From Acidimicrobiia bacterium (GTDB lineage: Bacteria; Actinomycetota; Acidimicrobiia; Acidimicrobiales; Aldehydirespiratoraceae), in contig JAJEHD010000011.1 of NCBI GenBank assembly GCA_022819505.1, positions 124,001-188,000 of the forward strand: 64,000 nucleotides of DNA. The letters run 5' to 3'. A program made the translations under genes and the position numbers. Below are positions 16,902 through 24,515 of this stretch, piece after piece. Numbering within the stretch: position 1 is the first letter of the stretch; each line of letters opens with the position of its first letter. The notes under the pieces were generated by a model. The model searched no databases, was not told the origin of the DNA, and saw only the letters and a program-made list of their open reading frames with translations.

Positions 16902-17104
16902 ATGCCCGAGGTGCGAGATGCCATCGGTCTGATTGAGGCGGACGGATGGCGGTGTGTCCGTACCAGGGGCAGTCATCGCCAATACCGCCATCCCTCCAAG
17001 CCGGGAACTGTCACGATTGCGGGAAGGGCAGGTGACGATCTTCGCCACGCACCTGGGCGAGTATCATGAGACAGCCGGGCTTGAAGGAGCGAGGGTCGCG
17101 GTGA
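16902..17104 (+). pseudogene. hicA: HicA-type mRNA interferase toxin, frameshifted
   Basis: Frame 1 from ATG 16902 gives a recognisable HicA body: the helix DAIGLIEADGW, the catalytic-His segment RTRGSHRQYRHP, then VTIAGRAGDDL. It then runs into RHAPGRVS and a stop at 17067-17069. The expected C-terminus (TWASIMRQPGLKERGSR, compare TLxSILRQAGL of the family) is in another frame from 17051 and stops at 17102-17104, overlapping the hicB GTG. Adding one base after position 17042 would restore L-A-P-R-T-W and one continuous frame of about 67 residues. The toxin is therefore disrupted by an apparent 1-nt deletion, real or a sequencing error. Confidence 0.7.
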
Positions 17105-17319
17105 GGTACACAGTTGTCATCGAGCGGGCACCCGGCAATCTCGCCGCCTACGTGCCGGACCTGCCTGGCTACGTAGCCACGGGCGACAACCTTGACGAGT
17201 TGCTGGCGGAGATCCGAGCGGCCATCGAGTTCCATATAGCGAGCCTGCGCGACCACGGCGAGTCGATCCCGGATCCTCTGTGCACTGCGGCTGTGGTGGA
17301 GGTGGCCACGGCCGCCTAG
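17101..17319 (+). CDS. hicB: HicB-type antitoxin
   Basis: 72 aa from GTG 17101. It shows the HicB partial RNase-H-like fold: RYTVVIERAPGNLAAYVPDLPGYVATGDNLDELL and AIEFHIASLRDHGESIP. Short HicBs of this kind bind and neutralise HicA. No C-terminal DNA-binding domain is present. The GTGA overlap with the restored hicA stop is the usual hicAB arrangement. An in-frame upstream extension to 16933 lies over hicA and is not believed. It lies between recA and miaB. Confidence 0.8.
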   Translation: MRYTVVIERAPGNLAAYVPDLPGYVATGDNLDELLAEIRAAIEFHIASLRDHGESIPDPLCTAAVVEVATAA

Positions 17320-17335
17320 CGCAAGTTGGTGGCCG

Positions 17336-17341
17336 TAGCCT
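17336..17341 (+). promoter_or_regulatory. -10-like TAGCCT before miaB
   Basis: TAGCCT ends 6 nt before the miaB GTG, without a Shine-Dalgarno sequence. The same hexamer precedes dapD and rplY at 7-8 nt. Confidence 0.5.
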
Positions 17342-17347
17342 GGGGTC

Positions 17348-18853
17348 GTGGCCCGGACCTATGCCATCCGCACCTTCGGGTGCCAGATGAACGAGCACGA
17401 CTCCGAGCGGATCGCGGGCCTGCTTGAGGGTGACGGCTACCAGCGAGCCTCGGTCCTGGAGCAGGCCGATGTGATGGTGCTCAACACCTGCTGCATCCGC
17501 GAGAACGCCGACAACAAGCTGTACGGCGCCCTGGGACGGCTCAAGGCGGTGAAGGCGAAGCGGCCCGACGCGCTGATCGCGGTGGCCGGCTGCCTCGCCC
17601 AGAAGGACCGGGAGCTGGTCCGGGAGCGGGCCGGCCACGTCGACGTGGTGTTCGGCACCCACAACGTGCACCGGGCTGCCGAGCTCATCGACCATGCCCG
17701 GCGGCACGGGCCGGTGGTGGAGATCCTCACCGAGACGGTCCGTGAGGACGCCGAGGCGTTCCCGTCGGCGCTGCCGGTGCGCCGGGAGGCCGAGCACTCC
17801 GCCTGGGTGACCATCCAGATCGGCTGTGACAACAGTTGCACGTTCTGCATCGTGCCCGCGGTACGCGGACCCGAGATCAGCCGCCCCTTCGGCGAGCTGG
17901 TGGACGAGGTGAGGGCCTTGGCCGTCGGCGGCGTCAGCGAGGTCACCCTCCTCGGCCAGAACGTCAACAGCTACGGCCGCGACCTGGCCCTGTCCCGCCG
18001 TGGAAGCGCCAACGGCAACAGTGTGAGCGCGGCGGGAGACGACGCATGGTGGTGTGGGTCGAACTGGGTGTCGGACCGTCGGGCCCGGCCGCTGTTCGCC
18101 GACCTGCTCCGGGCGGTGGGGGCCCTCGACGGCATCCGGCGGGTGCGTTTCACCAGCCCGCACCCCAAGGACCTGCGACCCGAGACCATCGCGGCCATGG
18201 CCGAGGTACCGGCGGTATGCGAGCACCTGCACCTGCCGCTCCAGTCGGGCAGCCACGCCGTCCTGAGGGCGATGCGCCGGGGCTACACCGCCGAGCGCTA
18301 CCTCGAGCGGCTGCGAGCGGCCCGGGCCGCGGTCGACGACCTGGCCGTGTCCACCGACATCATCGTCGGGTTTCCCGGCGAGACCGAGGACGACTTCGAG
18401 AAGACCCTCGAAGTGGCGGCCGAAGCCCGCTACGACAGCGCTTTCACGTTCATCTTCTCGCCCCGGCCCGGCACCGCGGCGGCCGAGATGGGTGACCGGT
18501 TCGTGCCCCACGACGTGTCCGTGGACCGCTACGAGCGGCTGCGGCGGGTGATTGAGCGGTCCAGCCGCGTCGCCAACGAGGCTCGCGTCGGCCGAGTCGA
18601 GGAGGTCGTCGTGGAGGGGCCCAGCAAGAAGGATCCGTCCGTGGCCACCGGCCGCACCCGGCGCAACACCCTGGTGCACTTCGGATCGCCGCCCGGCGGA
18701 GTGCCGCCGACCGGCACCTACGCCCACGTAGAGGTCACCGCGGCCGCGGCTAACTTCCTGCAGGGCGCCATAGTCGACATCGAGGCGCCGCCAGCGGCCC
18801 CGGCACAAGCATCGGCGGGCCGTCGCCTGATTCCCGTGGCCGCCGCGACATAG
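17348..18853 (+). CDS. miaB: tRNA-2-methylthio-N6-dimethylallyladenosine synthase
   Basis: 501 aa. A radical SAM methylthiotransferase acting at A37 of tRNAs reading UNN codons, after MiaA. Auxiliary-cluster cysteines are C12, C48 and C82; the radical SAM triad is C160, C164 and C167 in GCDNSCTFC. A TRAM domain follows from about 400. An extra loop of about 30 residues (about 214-247, with WWCG) separates QNVNSYGRD from ARPLFADLLRAV, where most MiaBs have a short link. A 30-residue Ala-rich tail ends the protein. GTG start with the -10-like TAGCCT 6 nt upstream. Confidence 0.95.
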   Translation: MARTYAIRTFGCQMNEHDSERIAGLLEGDGYQRASVLEQADVMVLNTCCIRENADNKLYGALGRLKAVKAKRPDALIAVAGCLAQKDRELVRERAGHVDVVFGTHNVHRAAELIDHARRHGPVVEILTETVREDAEAFPSALPVRREAEHSAWVTIQIGCDNSCTFCIVPAVRGPEISRPFGELVDEVRALAVGGVSEVTLLGQNVNSYGRDLALSRRGSANGNSVSAAGDDAWWCGSNWVSDRRARPLFADLLRAVGALDGIRRVRFTSPHPKDLRPETIAAMAEVPAVCEHLHLPLQSGSHAVLRAMRRGYTAERYLERLRAARAAVDDLAVSTDIIVGFPGETEDDFEKTLEVAAEARYDSAFTFIFSPRPGTAAAEMGDRFVPHDVSVDRYERLRRVIERSSRVANEARVGRVEEVVVEGPSKKDPSVATGRTRRNTLVHFGSPPGGVPPTGTYAHVEVTAAAANFLQGAIVDIEAPPAAPAQASAGRRLIPVAAAT

Positions 18854-18974
18854 TGTTCTGAGTCGTAAGTTCAGGCGGCGCGCTCAGACCTCTGTGGAAT
18901 CTCGGGTTGGTTCTGTGCCCTCAATCCACACAAACCGCACCAAGAAATCTGACGGAGACACCTGCGGCACAGAA

Positions 18975-19919
18975 ATGGGGCTTCGTGATCTGGCGATGCT
19001 CGCAGAGCGGCCACTGGTGATCGTCGGTCCCACCGCCTCCGGCAAGTCGGACCTGGCGATGGGCGTGGCGCGCCTGATCGGCAACACCGAGATCGTGGCC
19101 CTCGACTCAATGCAGGTCTACCGGGGCATGGACATCGGCACGGCCACCCCTACTGCCGCCGAGCAGGCCGAGGTGCCCCATCATCTGATTGATGTCGTGG
19201 ACCCCTCCGAGGAGTTCGCGGTGGCGGAACTCCAAGCCCATGCCCGAACGGTGATCGGCGAGATCCGCGGCCGGGGCGCCGTCCCCGTGCTCGTGGGCGG
19301 CACCGGCCTGTACGTGCGAGCCGTGATCGACGATCTGAAGATCCCCGGGCGCTACCCGGAGGTTCGGGCCGAGCTGGAGGCCGATCCCGACACCGAGGCA
19401 CTTCACCGGCGCCTGGCCGATCTCGACTCGGTTGCCGCCGACCGCATGGAAGCGTCGAACCGGCGGCGTGTGGTTAGGGCCCTTGAAGTCACCATCGGTA
19501 GTGGCGAGCCCTTCTCGTCCTACGGTCCGGGCCTAGCGCACTACCCGCCCACGCCGTTCGCGCAGGTCGGGCTGCGCTGGGACCGTGACCGCCTCGACGA
19601 GCGCATCGCGGCCCGATACGAGCGCCAACTCGCTGACGGGTTCCTCGACGAAGTGAGAGCCCTAGCTGAACGCCCCATTTCGCGCACTGCGTCCCAGGCT
19701 CTCGGCTACAAGGAACTGCTGCGCCATGTGCAGGCTGAAATGACCCTCGATGAGGCGGTCGAGTTGGCGGTGGTGCGCACTCGAAGATTCGCCCGCCGCC
19801 AGGAGCGCTGGTTCCGCCGCGACCCTCGCATCGGTTGGCTCGACGCCCCCGCGTCCGCCGCCGACATCATGCGCGAGTGGCACGCGGCCGCGATTAGCAG
19901 GCCAGAGTGCGGCAGCTAG
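18975..19919 (+). CDS. miaA: tRNA dimethylallyltransferase
   Basis: 314 aa from ATG 18975. Transfers dimethylallyl from DMAPP to N6 of A37 in tRNAs. The P-loop GPTASGKS is at 18-25, followed by EIVALDSMQVYRGMDIGTA, VPVLVGGTGLYVRAV and the RRVVRALEV and ALGYKEL motifs. An open frame extends to ATG 18894, but those 27 residues have no family match. No good Shine-Dalgarno sequence is visible, so ATG 18996 is an alternative. It is 121 nt after miaB, which supplies the next step in the same modification. Confidence 0.93.
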   Translation: MGLRDLAMLAERPLVIVGPTASGKSDLAMGVARLIGNTEIVALDSMQVYRGMDIGTATPTAAEQAEVPHHLIDVVDPSEEFAVAELQAHARTVIGEIRGRGAVPVLVGGTGLYVRAVIDDLKIPGRYPEVRAELEADPDTEALHRRLADLDSVAADRMEASNRRRVVRALEVTIGSGEPFSSYGPGLAHYPPTPFAQVGLRWDRDRLDERIAARYERQLADGFLDEVRALAERPISRTASQALGYKELLRHVQAEMTLDEAVELAVVRTRRFARRQERWFRRDPRIGWLDAPASAADIMREWHAAAISRPECGS

Positions 19920-20028
19920 TCAGGGCCTGGCGAGCGCGAGCTCAAGATGCGTGCGCATCGACACATCACCGACCGAGGAGTGCGGCGCTTACGTTTCCGA
20001 ACTGCGCTGCGCCGGAGAGAATGCAACA

Positions 20029-20880
20029 GTGACCGGCGGGCTGCGACTACACAAGCTTCATGGGCTGGGCAACGACTTTCTTGTCGCGCTCGTCGACCAG
20101 TTGCCGACGGACGCCGACGCCGCCAGGACAGCCGCTGCGCTGTGCGATCGCCGCCGGGGCGTGGGCGCGGATGGGCTGATCTACGCAGTGCTGGATCCGG
20201 TGGGCGGCGGTGGGGATCGCTCCGCAACCATGCGGCTATGGAATTCCGACGGCTCCATGGCCGAGGTGTCCGGCAACGGCCTCAGGTGCCTGGCCCACGC
20301 CATCGCGGTCACCCTTGGATCGGCCGAACTCGAGATCGTCGCGCGCACCGTGGCCGGCCCGCGCCGATGCTCGGTCCGCCCGACGGAGACGCCCGGCACC
20401 GTCATCGGAACCACTGAGATGGGCACTCCGGGCACCGGCCCGCACCCCGACCGGCTCAGCCGCAGTCCCGAGACTGCCTTGGAGTGCCTCCTCGAACCGG
20501 GGACGATCAAGCGGTGGACCACGTTGAACGTGGGCAACCCCCACATCGTCGTTGCTGTGGACGATCCTGCCGAGGTGCCGCTGCATCCCGCCGGACCCGC
20601 AGTGGAGGCCATCTTCACCGGCGGCATAAACGTCCATTTTGGGGCGGTCACCGGTGCGGACGAGCTGACCCTAAGCGTGTGGGAGCGCGGTGCCGGGGCG
20701 ACCGCGGCCTGCGGTACGGGCGCGGTGGCCGCCGCGGCCGCCTTTCACCGCTGGGGCGAGGTGGGACAGAATGTCACCGTGCGAATGGCCGGCGGCGATG
20801 CCCGGGTGGACCTCTCGGGACCAGTGACCCTCACCGGCGAATCGACCTACGTGGCCGCAGTGGACGCCGCCCGTGTCTGA
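20029..20880 (+). CDS. dapF: Diaminopimelate epimerase
   Basis: 283 aa. Cofactor-independent racemisation of LL-DAP to meso-DAP, needed for peptidoglycan and lysine. Both catalytic cysteines are present: C87 in SGNGLRC and C228 in GATAACGTG. LHGLGNDFL (10-18) and NVGNPHIVV are also typical. The GTG start is set by GGAGAG at 20014-20019; an upstream reading to 19750 overlaps miaA and is spurious. Its 3' end overlaps hflX by 8 nt. Confidence 0.95.
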   Translation: MTGGLRLHKLHGLGNDFLVALVDQLPTDADAARTAAALCDRRRGVGADGLIYAVLDPVGGGGDRSATMRLWNSDGSMAEVSGNGLRCLAHAIAVTLGSAELEIVARTVAGPRRCSVRPTETPGTVIGTTEMGTPGTGPHPDRLSRSPETALECLLEPGTIKRWTTLNVGNPHIVVAVDDPAEVPLHPAGPAVEAIFTGGINVHFGAVTGADELTLSVWERGAGATAACGTGAVAAAAAFHRWGEVGQNVTVRMAGGDARVDLSGPVTLTGESTYVAAVDAARV

Positions 20881-22282
20881 CGCCGGCGAGCCGCTGGAGG
20901 GCCACGGCGTGCCGGACAGCGACTTCGACGCCAGCGAGAGCAGCGACGCCCAGGTGGGCGGCGCCGACACGCACCGGGGCGGGTTCGGTGAGTTCGGAGG
21001 GGACGGTCCCGGTCTCATCGACCGGGCCTTCCGGGAGCGGATCATCCTCGTCGGCGTGACCCGGCCGGACCGGGACGCCGCCGCCACCGACGCCTCCCTC
21101 GACGAGTTGAGCCTGCTGGTGGACACCGCGGGCGCGGACGCCGTCGAGAGGGTCTGCCAGCGCCGCACCGCCCCCGACCCGTCCACCTTCGTCGGTGCCG
21201 GCAAGGCTCGCGAGATCAGGGCGGTGGCCGACGAGGTCGACTGCGACACGGTGGTGTTCGACGACGAGCTCAGCCCCGCGCAGCAGTTCAACCTGGAGAG
21301 GCTCCTGGGGCGCACCGCCCTGGACCGCACCGCGGTGATCCTCGACATCTTCGCCCAGAACGCCAGCACCCCCGAGGGCAAGGCCCAGGTAGAGCTGGCC
21401 CAGCTCCGGTACCGGCTGCCCCGCCTGCGCGGCGCCGGTCGCCGGCTGTCCCAGCAGGCCGGCGGCATCGGCACCCGGGGCCCCGGCGAGACCCAGCTCG
21501 AGGTCGACCGCCGGCGCCTTGAGCGGCGTATCCACAAGCTCGAGGCCGACCTGCGCCGCATCGCCGGCCACCGTCGCACCCAGTCCAAGGCCCGCACCCG
21601 CACCCGCAACCGGGCGGTGGCCATCGTCGGCTACACCAACGCGGGCAAGTCGTCGCTGCTCAACCGGATCACCTCAGCCTCGGTTGCGGTAGAGGACCGC
21701 CTGTTCGCCACCCTCGACCCCACAACCCGGCGGCTAGGCCTGCCCGGCGGCGAGACAGTGTTCATCACCGACACCGTGGGCTTCGTGCGCAAGCTGCCCC
21801 ACCAGCTGGTGGAGGCGTTCAAGACGACTCTCGACGTGGTACGCGACGCCGATCTGCTGGTCCACGTCGTGGACAGCGCCGACAGCGATCCCGACGGCTC
21901 GATGGCGGCCGTGCGCGTGGTGCTGGCCGAGATCGAGGCGGACGAGGTCCCCGAGTTGGTGGTGTACAACAAGAGCGACCTGGGCCCGGCGGCAGCCCGG
22001 CTGGCCGAGCGCACCGAGGGCTCGTTGGCCGTGTCGGCCGCTACCGGCGAAGGGATCGAGGAACTGCTGGGCGCCATCGGCGACCGGATGCGCCGCGTCG
22101 CCCGCGAGGTCGAGCTGGTGGTGCCATGGGACCGGGGCGACGTGCTCGCGGGAGTGCACCGCGAGGGTCAGGTGTTGGACTCCACCGCCACCGAGGAGGG
22201 GATGAGGGTCAGGGCCCGCCTGGAACCGTCGTCGGTCGGCGCCCTGAGCCGCTACGTGGTCAACGGCTGGGACGGCGAGTGA
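20873..22282 (+). CDS. hflX: GTPase HflX
   Basis: 469 aa ribosome-associated GTPase that splits or rescues stalled ribosomes under stress. The N-terminal HflX domain (about 45-250) contains TFVGAGKAREI, VFDDELSPAQQFNLE and RGPGETQLEVDRR. The G domain follows: G1 GYTNAGKSS at about 253-261, G3 DTVGFVRKLPHQLVEAF, G4 NKSDL. A short C-terminal domain completes it. The first 45 residues are an acidic, low-complexity extension. GTG start overlaps dapF, so coupled translation is likely. Confidence 0.95.
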   Translation: MSDAGEPLEGHGVPDSDFDASESSDAQVGGADTHRGGFGEFGGDGPGLIDRAFRERIILVGVTRPDRDAAATDASLDELSLLVDTAGADAVERVCQRRTAPDPSTFVGAGKAREIRAVADEVDCDTVVFDDELSPAQQFNLERLLGRTALDRTAVILDIFAQNASTPEGKAQVELAQLRYRLPRLRGAGRRLSQQAGGIGTRGPGETQLEVDRRRLERRIHKLEADLRRIAGHRRTQSKARTRTRNRAVAIVGYTNAGKSSLLNRITSASVAVEDRLFATLDPTTRRLGLPGGETVFITDTVGFVRKLPHQLVEAFKTTLDVVRDADLLVHVVDSADSDPDGSMAAVRVVLAEIEADEVPELVVYNKSDLGPAAARLAERTEGSLAVSAATGEGIEELLGAIGDRMRRVAREVELVVPWDRGDVLAGVHREGQVLDSTATEEGMRVRARLEPSSVGALSRYVVNGWDGE

Positions 22283-22382
22283 GGGTGGCCCGGAGGCGGG
22301 GCGAGGGCCGGTCGGCGAATCCCGGGCGCGCCAACAACAGGTGCGGCGGTGGGAGCGGCACGGTGTGCGCTGGAGACGACCG

Positions 22383-23576
22383 GTGACTTCGGGCTTCGCG
22401 CCGCCCCCGTATCCCTACGAGAGGCTCGACGAGTTGCGGGCCGCGGCCGCGCCTCTGCCCGGCGGCGCGGTGGACTGCTCGATCGGGACGCCCTGCGACC
22501 CGCCGCCGGCTCAGGTGGTGGCCGCGCTGGCCGGCTCCGGCACTGAGCGCGGCTACCCGGCGTCGATCGGCTCGCCGGCGTTCCGTCAGGCGGCGGCCGG
22601 CTGGACGCAGCGCCGCTTCAACGTCGAATTGGATCCCGACTCGCAGGTCGCGGCGTGCATTGGAACCAAGGAGTTCGTGGCGTCGCTTCCCGGCTATCTG
22701 CGACTTCGCCATCCTGATCGAGACACCGTGCTGTACCCGGCGGTGTCTTACCCGTCGTACGCGATGGGGGCGACCCTGGCCGGGTGCCGGCCTGTGCCGG
22801 TGGCCGTGGACCGGCACTTCCGCGTCGACCTCTCCACAATCGACCCCCGCGACGCCGCAAGGGCCCTGTGCCTGTGGGTGAACACGCCCGGAAACCCGGC
22901 CGGAGCCCTCGACGACCTGGGTGCGGCCGCCGCGTGGGGGCGGCACAACGGCGTGCTCGTCGCCAGCGACGAGTGCTACGCCGAGTTCACCTGGGACGGC
23001 CCGCCCCGCACGATCCTGGAGCACGGCACCGCCGGCGTGCTGGCCGTTCACTCGCTGTCGAAGCGCTCGAACATGGCCGGCGTGCGGGCCGGGTTCTACG
23101 CGGGCGACGCCGAACTGGTCCACTACCTGCGCGAGTGCCGCAAGCACGCGGGCTGCATGGTGCCCGGCCCGGTGCAGGCGGCCGCAGTGGCCGCCTGGAG
23201 CGACCAGGATCATGTGGACCAGCAGCGAGCCCGCTACCGGGACCGCCTTGAGCGGCTCGCGTCCATCATCGAGCTGGCCAACAGGCTCGGACACCTCGGC
23301 GACGCCCGAATCACGATCGATGACGCGTTCGAGCCGCCCGAGCCGCCCGCCGGTGGCTTCTACCTCTGGACGCGAGTTCCCGGTGGCGACGCTTGGGCGT
23401 GCGCGGATGCGCTGGCCCGCAGCTGCGGCCTGATCGTCAGCCCGGGAGAGTTCTACTGCGAGCAGCCATGCGCATCCGGGGCCGTCGATGCCAGCGAGTA
23501 TGTCCGCATCGCCGCGGTGCAGCCCGAAGGACGTCTCCAGTTGGCGGAGTCCCGCCTGCTGGAACCGGCTGGTTAG
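22383..23576 (+). CDS. dapC: Succinyldiaminopimelate aminotransferase
   Basis: 397 aa PLP-dependent class I/II aminotransferase. By context it transaminates N-succinyl-2-amino-6-ketopimelate in DAP synthesis. The PLP lysine is K227 in HSLSKRSNMAGVRAGF; DCSIGTPCDPPP, NTPGNPAG and ASDECYAEFTW are also typical. The GTG start has GGAGA at 22370-22374. It is directly followed by dapD and dapE, which makes the DapC assignment stronger than sequence alone. Confidence 0.9.
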   Translation: MTSGFAPPPYPYERLDELRAAAAPLPGGAVDCSIGTPCDPPPAQVVAALAGSGTERGYPASIGSPAFRQAAAGWTQRRFNVELDPDSQVAACIGTKEFVASLPGYLRLRHPDRDTVLYPAVSYPSYAMGATLAGCRPVPVAVDRHFRVDLSTIDPRDAARALCLWVNTPGNPAGALDDLGAAAAWGRHNGVLVASDECYAEFTWDGPPRTILEHGTAGVLAVHSLSKRSNMAGVRAGFYAGDAELVHYLRECRKHAGCMVPGPVQAAAVAAWSDQDHVDQQRARYRDRLERLASIIELANRLGHLGDARITIDDAFEPPEPPAGGFYLWTRVPGGDAWACADALARSCGLIVSPGEFYCEQPCASGAVDASEYVRIAAVQPEGRLQLAESRLLEPAG

Positions 23577-23588
23577 CGGTAGCCAACC

Positions 23589-23635
23589 AACTTCTGTCAA
23601 TTCTCCACCTCTACGGTGGTTTCTTGACAGAGGTT
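23589..23635 (+). terminator. Large stem-loop between dapC and dapD
   Basis: AACTTCTGTCAA at 23589-23600 pairs with TTGACAGAGGTT at 23624-23635 (11 Watson-Crick pairs and one G-U). Inside, CCACC at 23605-23609 pairs with GGTGG at 23615-23619 around a 5-nt loop. It starts 12 nt after the dapC stop. There is no clear U-tract, so it may be a terminator, mRNA stabiliser or regulatory leader. Confidence 0.5.
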
Positions 23636-23675
23636 CGGCCGCAGCACCCGCATTCGTCAGTGAGGCAGCGGCCAG

Positions 23676-23681
23676 TAGCCT
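23676..23681 (+). promoter_or_regulatory. -10-like TAGCCT before dapD
   Basis: TAGCCT ends 8 nt before the dapD ATG, without a Shine-Dalgarno sequence. It would restart transcription just after the stem-loop at 23589-23635. Confidence 0.5.
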
Positions 23682-23689
23682 TCCAGCCC

Positions 23690-24514
23690 ATGTCAACGCT
23701 TGAGTCCCGTATCAGCCAGCTCTGGGAAGCCCGCCCTGATCTCGACGGCGACGACCCCGAGGTGATCGCCACCGTGCACGAGGCCATCGACGCCCTCGAC
23801 ACCGGCGAGGCCAGAGTGGCCGAGGTGCTCGACGACGGCACGGTGAGGGTCAACCAGTGGTGCAAGCAGGCGATCCTGCTGCTGTTCTCCACGGCCCGGA
23901 TGAGCACCATCGAACTAGGACCGTTCGAGTTCGCCGACAAGATCCCCCTCAAGACCGACTACGCGGCCCGGGGCGTTCGGGTGGTGCCGGGAGCGTCGGC
24001 CCGCTGGGGCAGCTACCAGGGGCCGGGCGTGATCATGATGCCCAGCTACACCAACATCGGCGCCCATGTGGGGGCCAACACCATGGTGGACACCTGGGCC
24101 ACCGTCGGTTCCTGCGCTCAGATCGGCGCCAACGTGCACCTCTCGGGCGGGGTCGGCATCGGCGGCGTGCTCGAGCCTCCGGTAGCCCAACCGGTGATCG
24201 TGGAGGACGACTGCCTGATCGGCAGCCGCTGCATCGTGGCCGACGGCGCCCGCGTCGGGCGGGGCACGGTGCTGGGAGCAGGGGCGATCCTCACCGGTTC
24301 CATCCCCGTCATCGACGCCGAGACAGGCGAGGAACTGGGCCGCGGTGAGGTGCCGCCCTGGTCGGTGGCCGTGCTCGGCACCCGGACCCGCCAGTTCGCT
24401 GGCGGCGAGTTCGGCCTGCCCGCGGTGCTGGTGATCAAGCGCCTGTCCGAGGGCGAGCGCCACGACAAGTCGGCCCTCAACCAGATCCTGCGCGACCACG
24501 GCGCCACCACCTGA
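23690..24514 (+). CDS. dapD: Tetrahydrodipicolinate N-succinyltransferase
   Basis: 274 aa, left-handed beta-helix acyltransferase that succinylates tetrahydrodipicolinate with succinyl-CoA. The sequence is of the shorter enterobacterial type: MPSYTNIGAHVG, TMVDTWATVGSCAQIG, VHLSGGVGIGGVLEP and IVEDDCLIGSR. The N-terminal alpha domain (about 1-100) precedes the hexapeptide repeats. Mycobacterial DapD belongs to a different, longer subfamily. An upstream open frame to 23393 overlaps dapC and is not used. dapE follows 1 nt after the stop. Confidence 0.95.
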   Translation: MSTLESRISQLWEARPDLDGDDPEVIATVHEAIDALDTGEARVAEVLDDGTVRVNQWCKQAILLLFSTARMSTIELGPFEFADKIPLKTDYAARGVRVVPGASARWGSYQGPGVIMMPSYTNIGAHVGANTMVDTWATVGSCAQIGANVHLSGGVGIGGVLEPPVAQPVIVEDDCLIGSRCIVADGARVGRGTVLGAGAILTGSIPVIDAETGEELGRGEVPPWSVAVLGTRTRQFAGGEFGLPAVLVIKRLSEGERHDKSALNQILRDHGATT

Positions 24515-24515
24515 C

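Noticed and set aside
16933..17100. N-terminal extension of HicB
   Set aside because: It overlaps hicA in another frame; the HicB fold begins at GTG 17101, which makes the standard overlap with the restored hicA stop.
23624..23652. Perfect TTGACA read as a dapD promoter -35
   Set aside because: No acceptable -10 lies 16-19 nt downstream; the hexamer is the 3' arm of the stem-loop.
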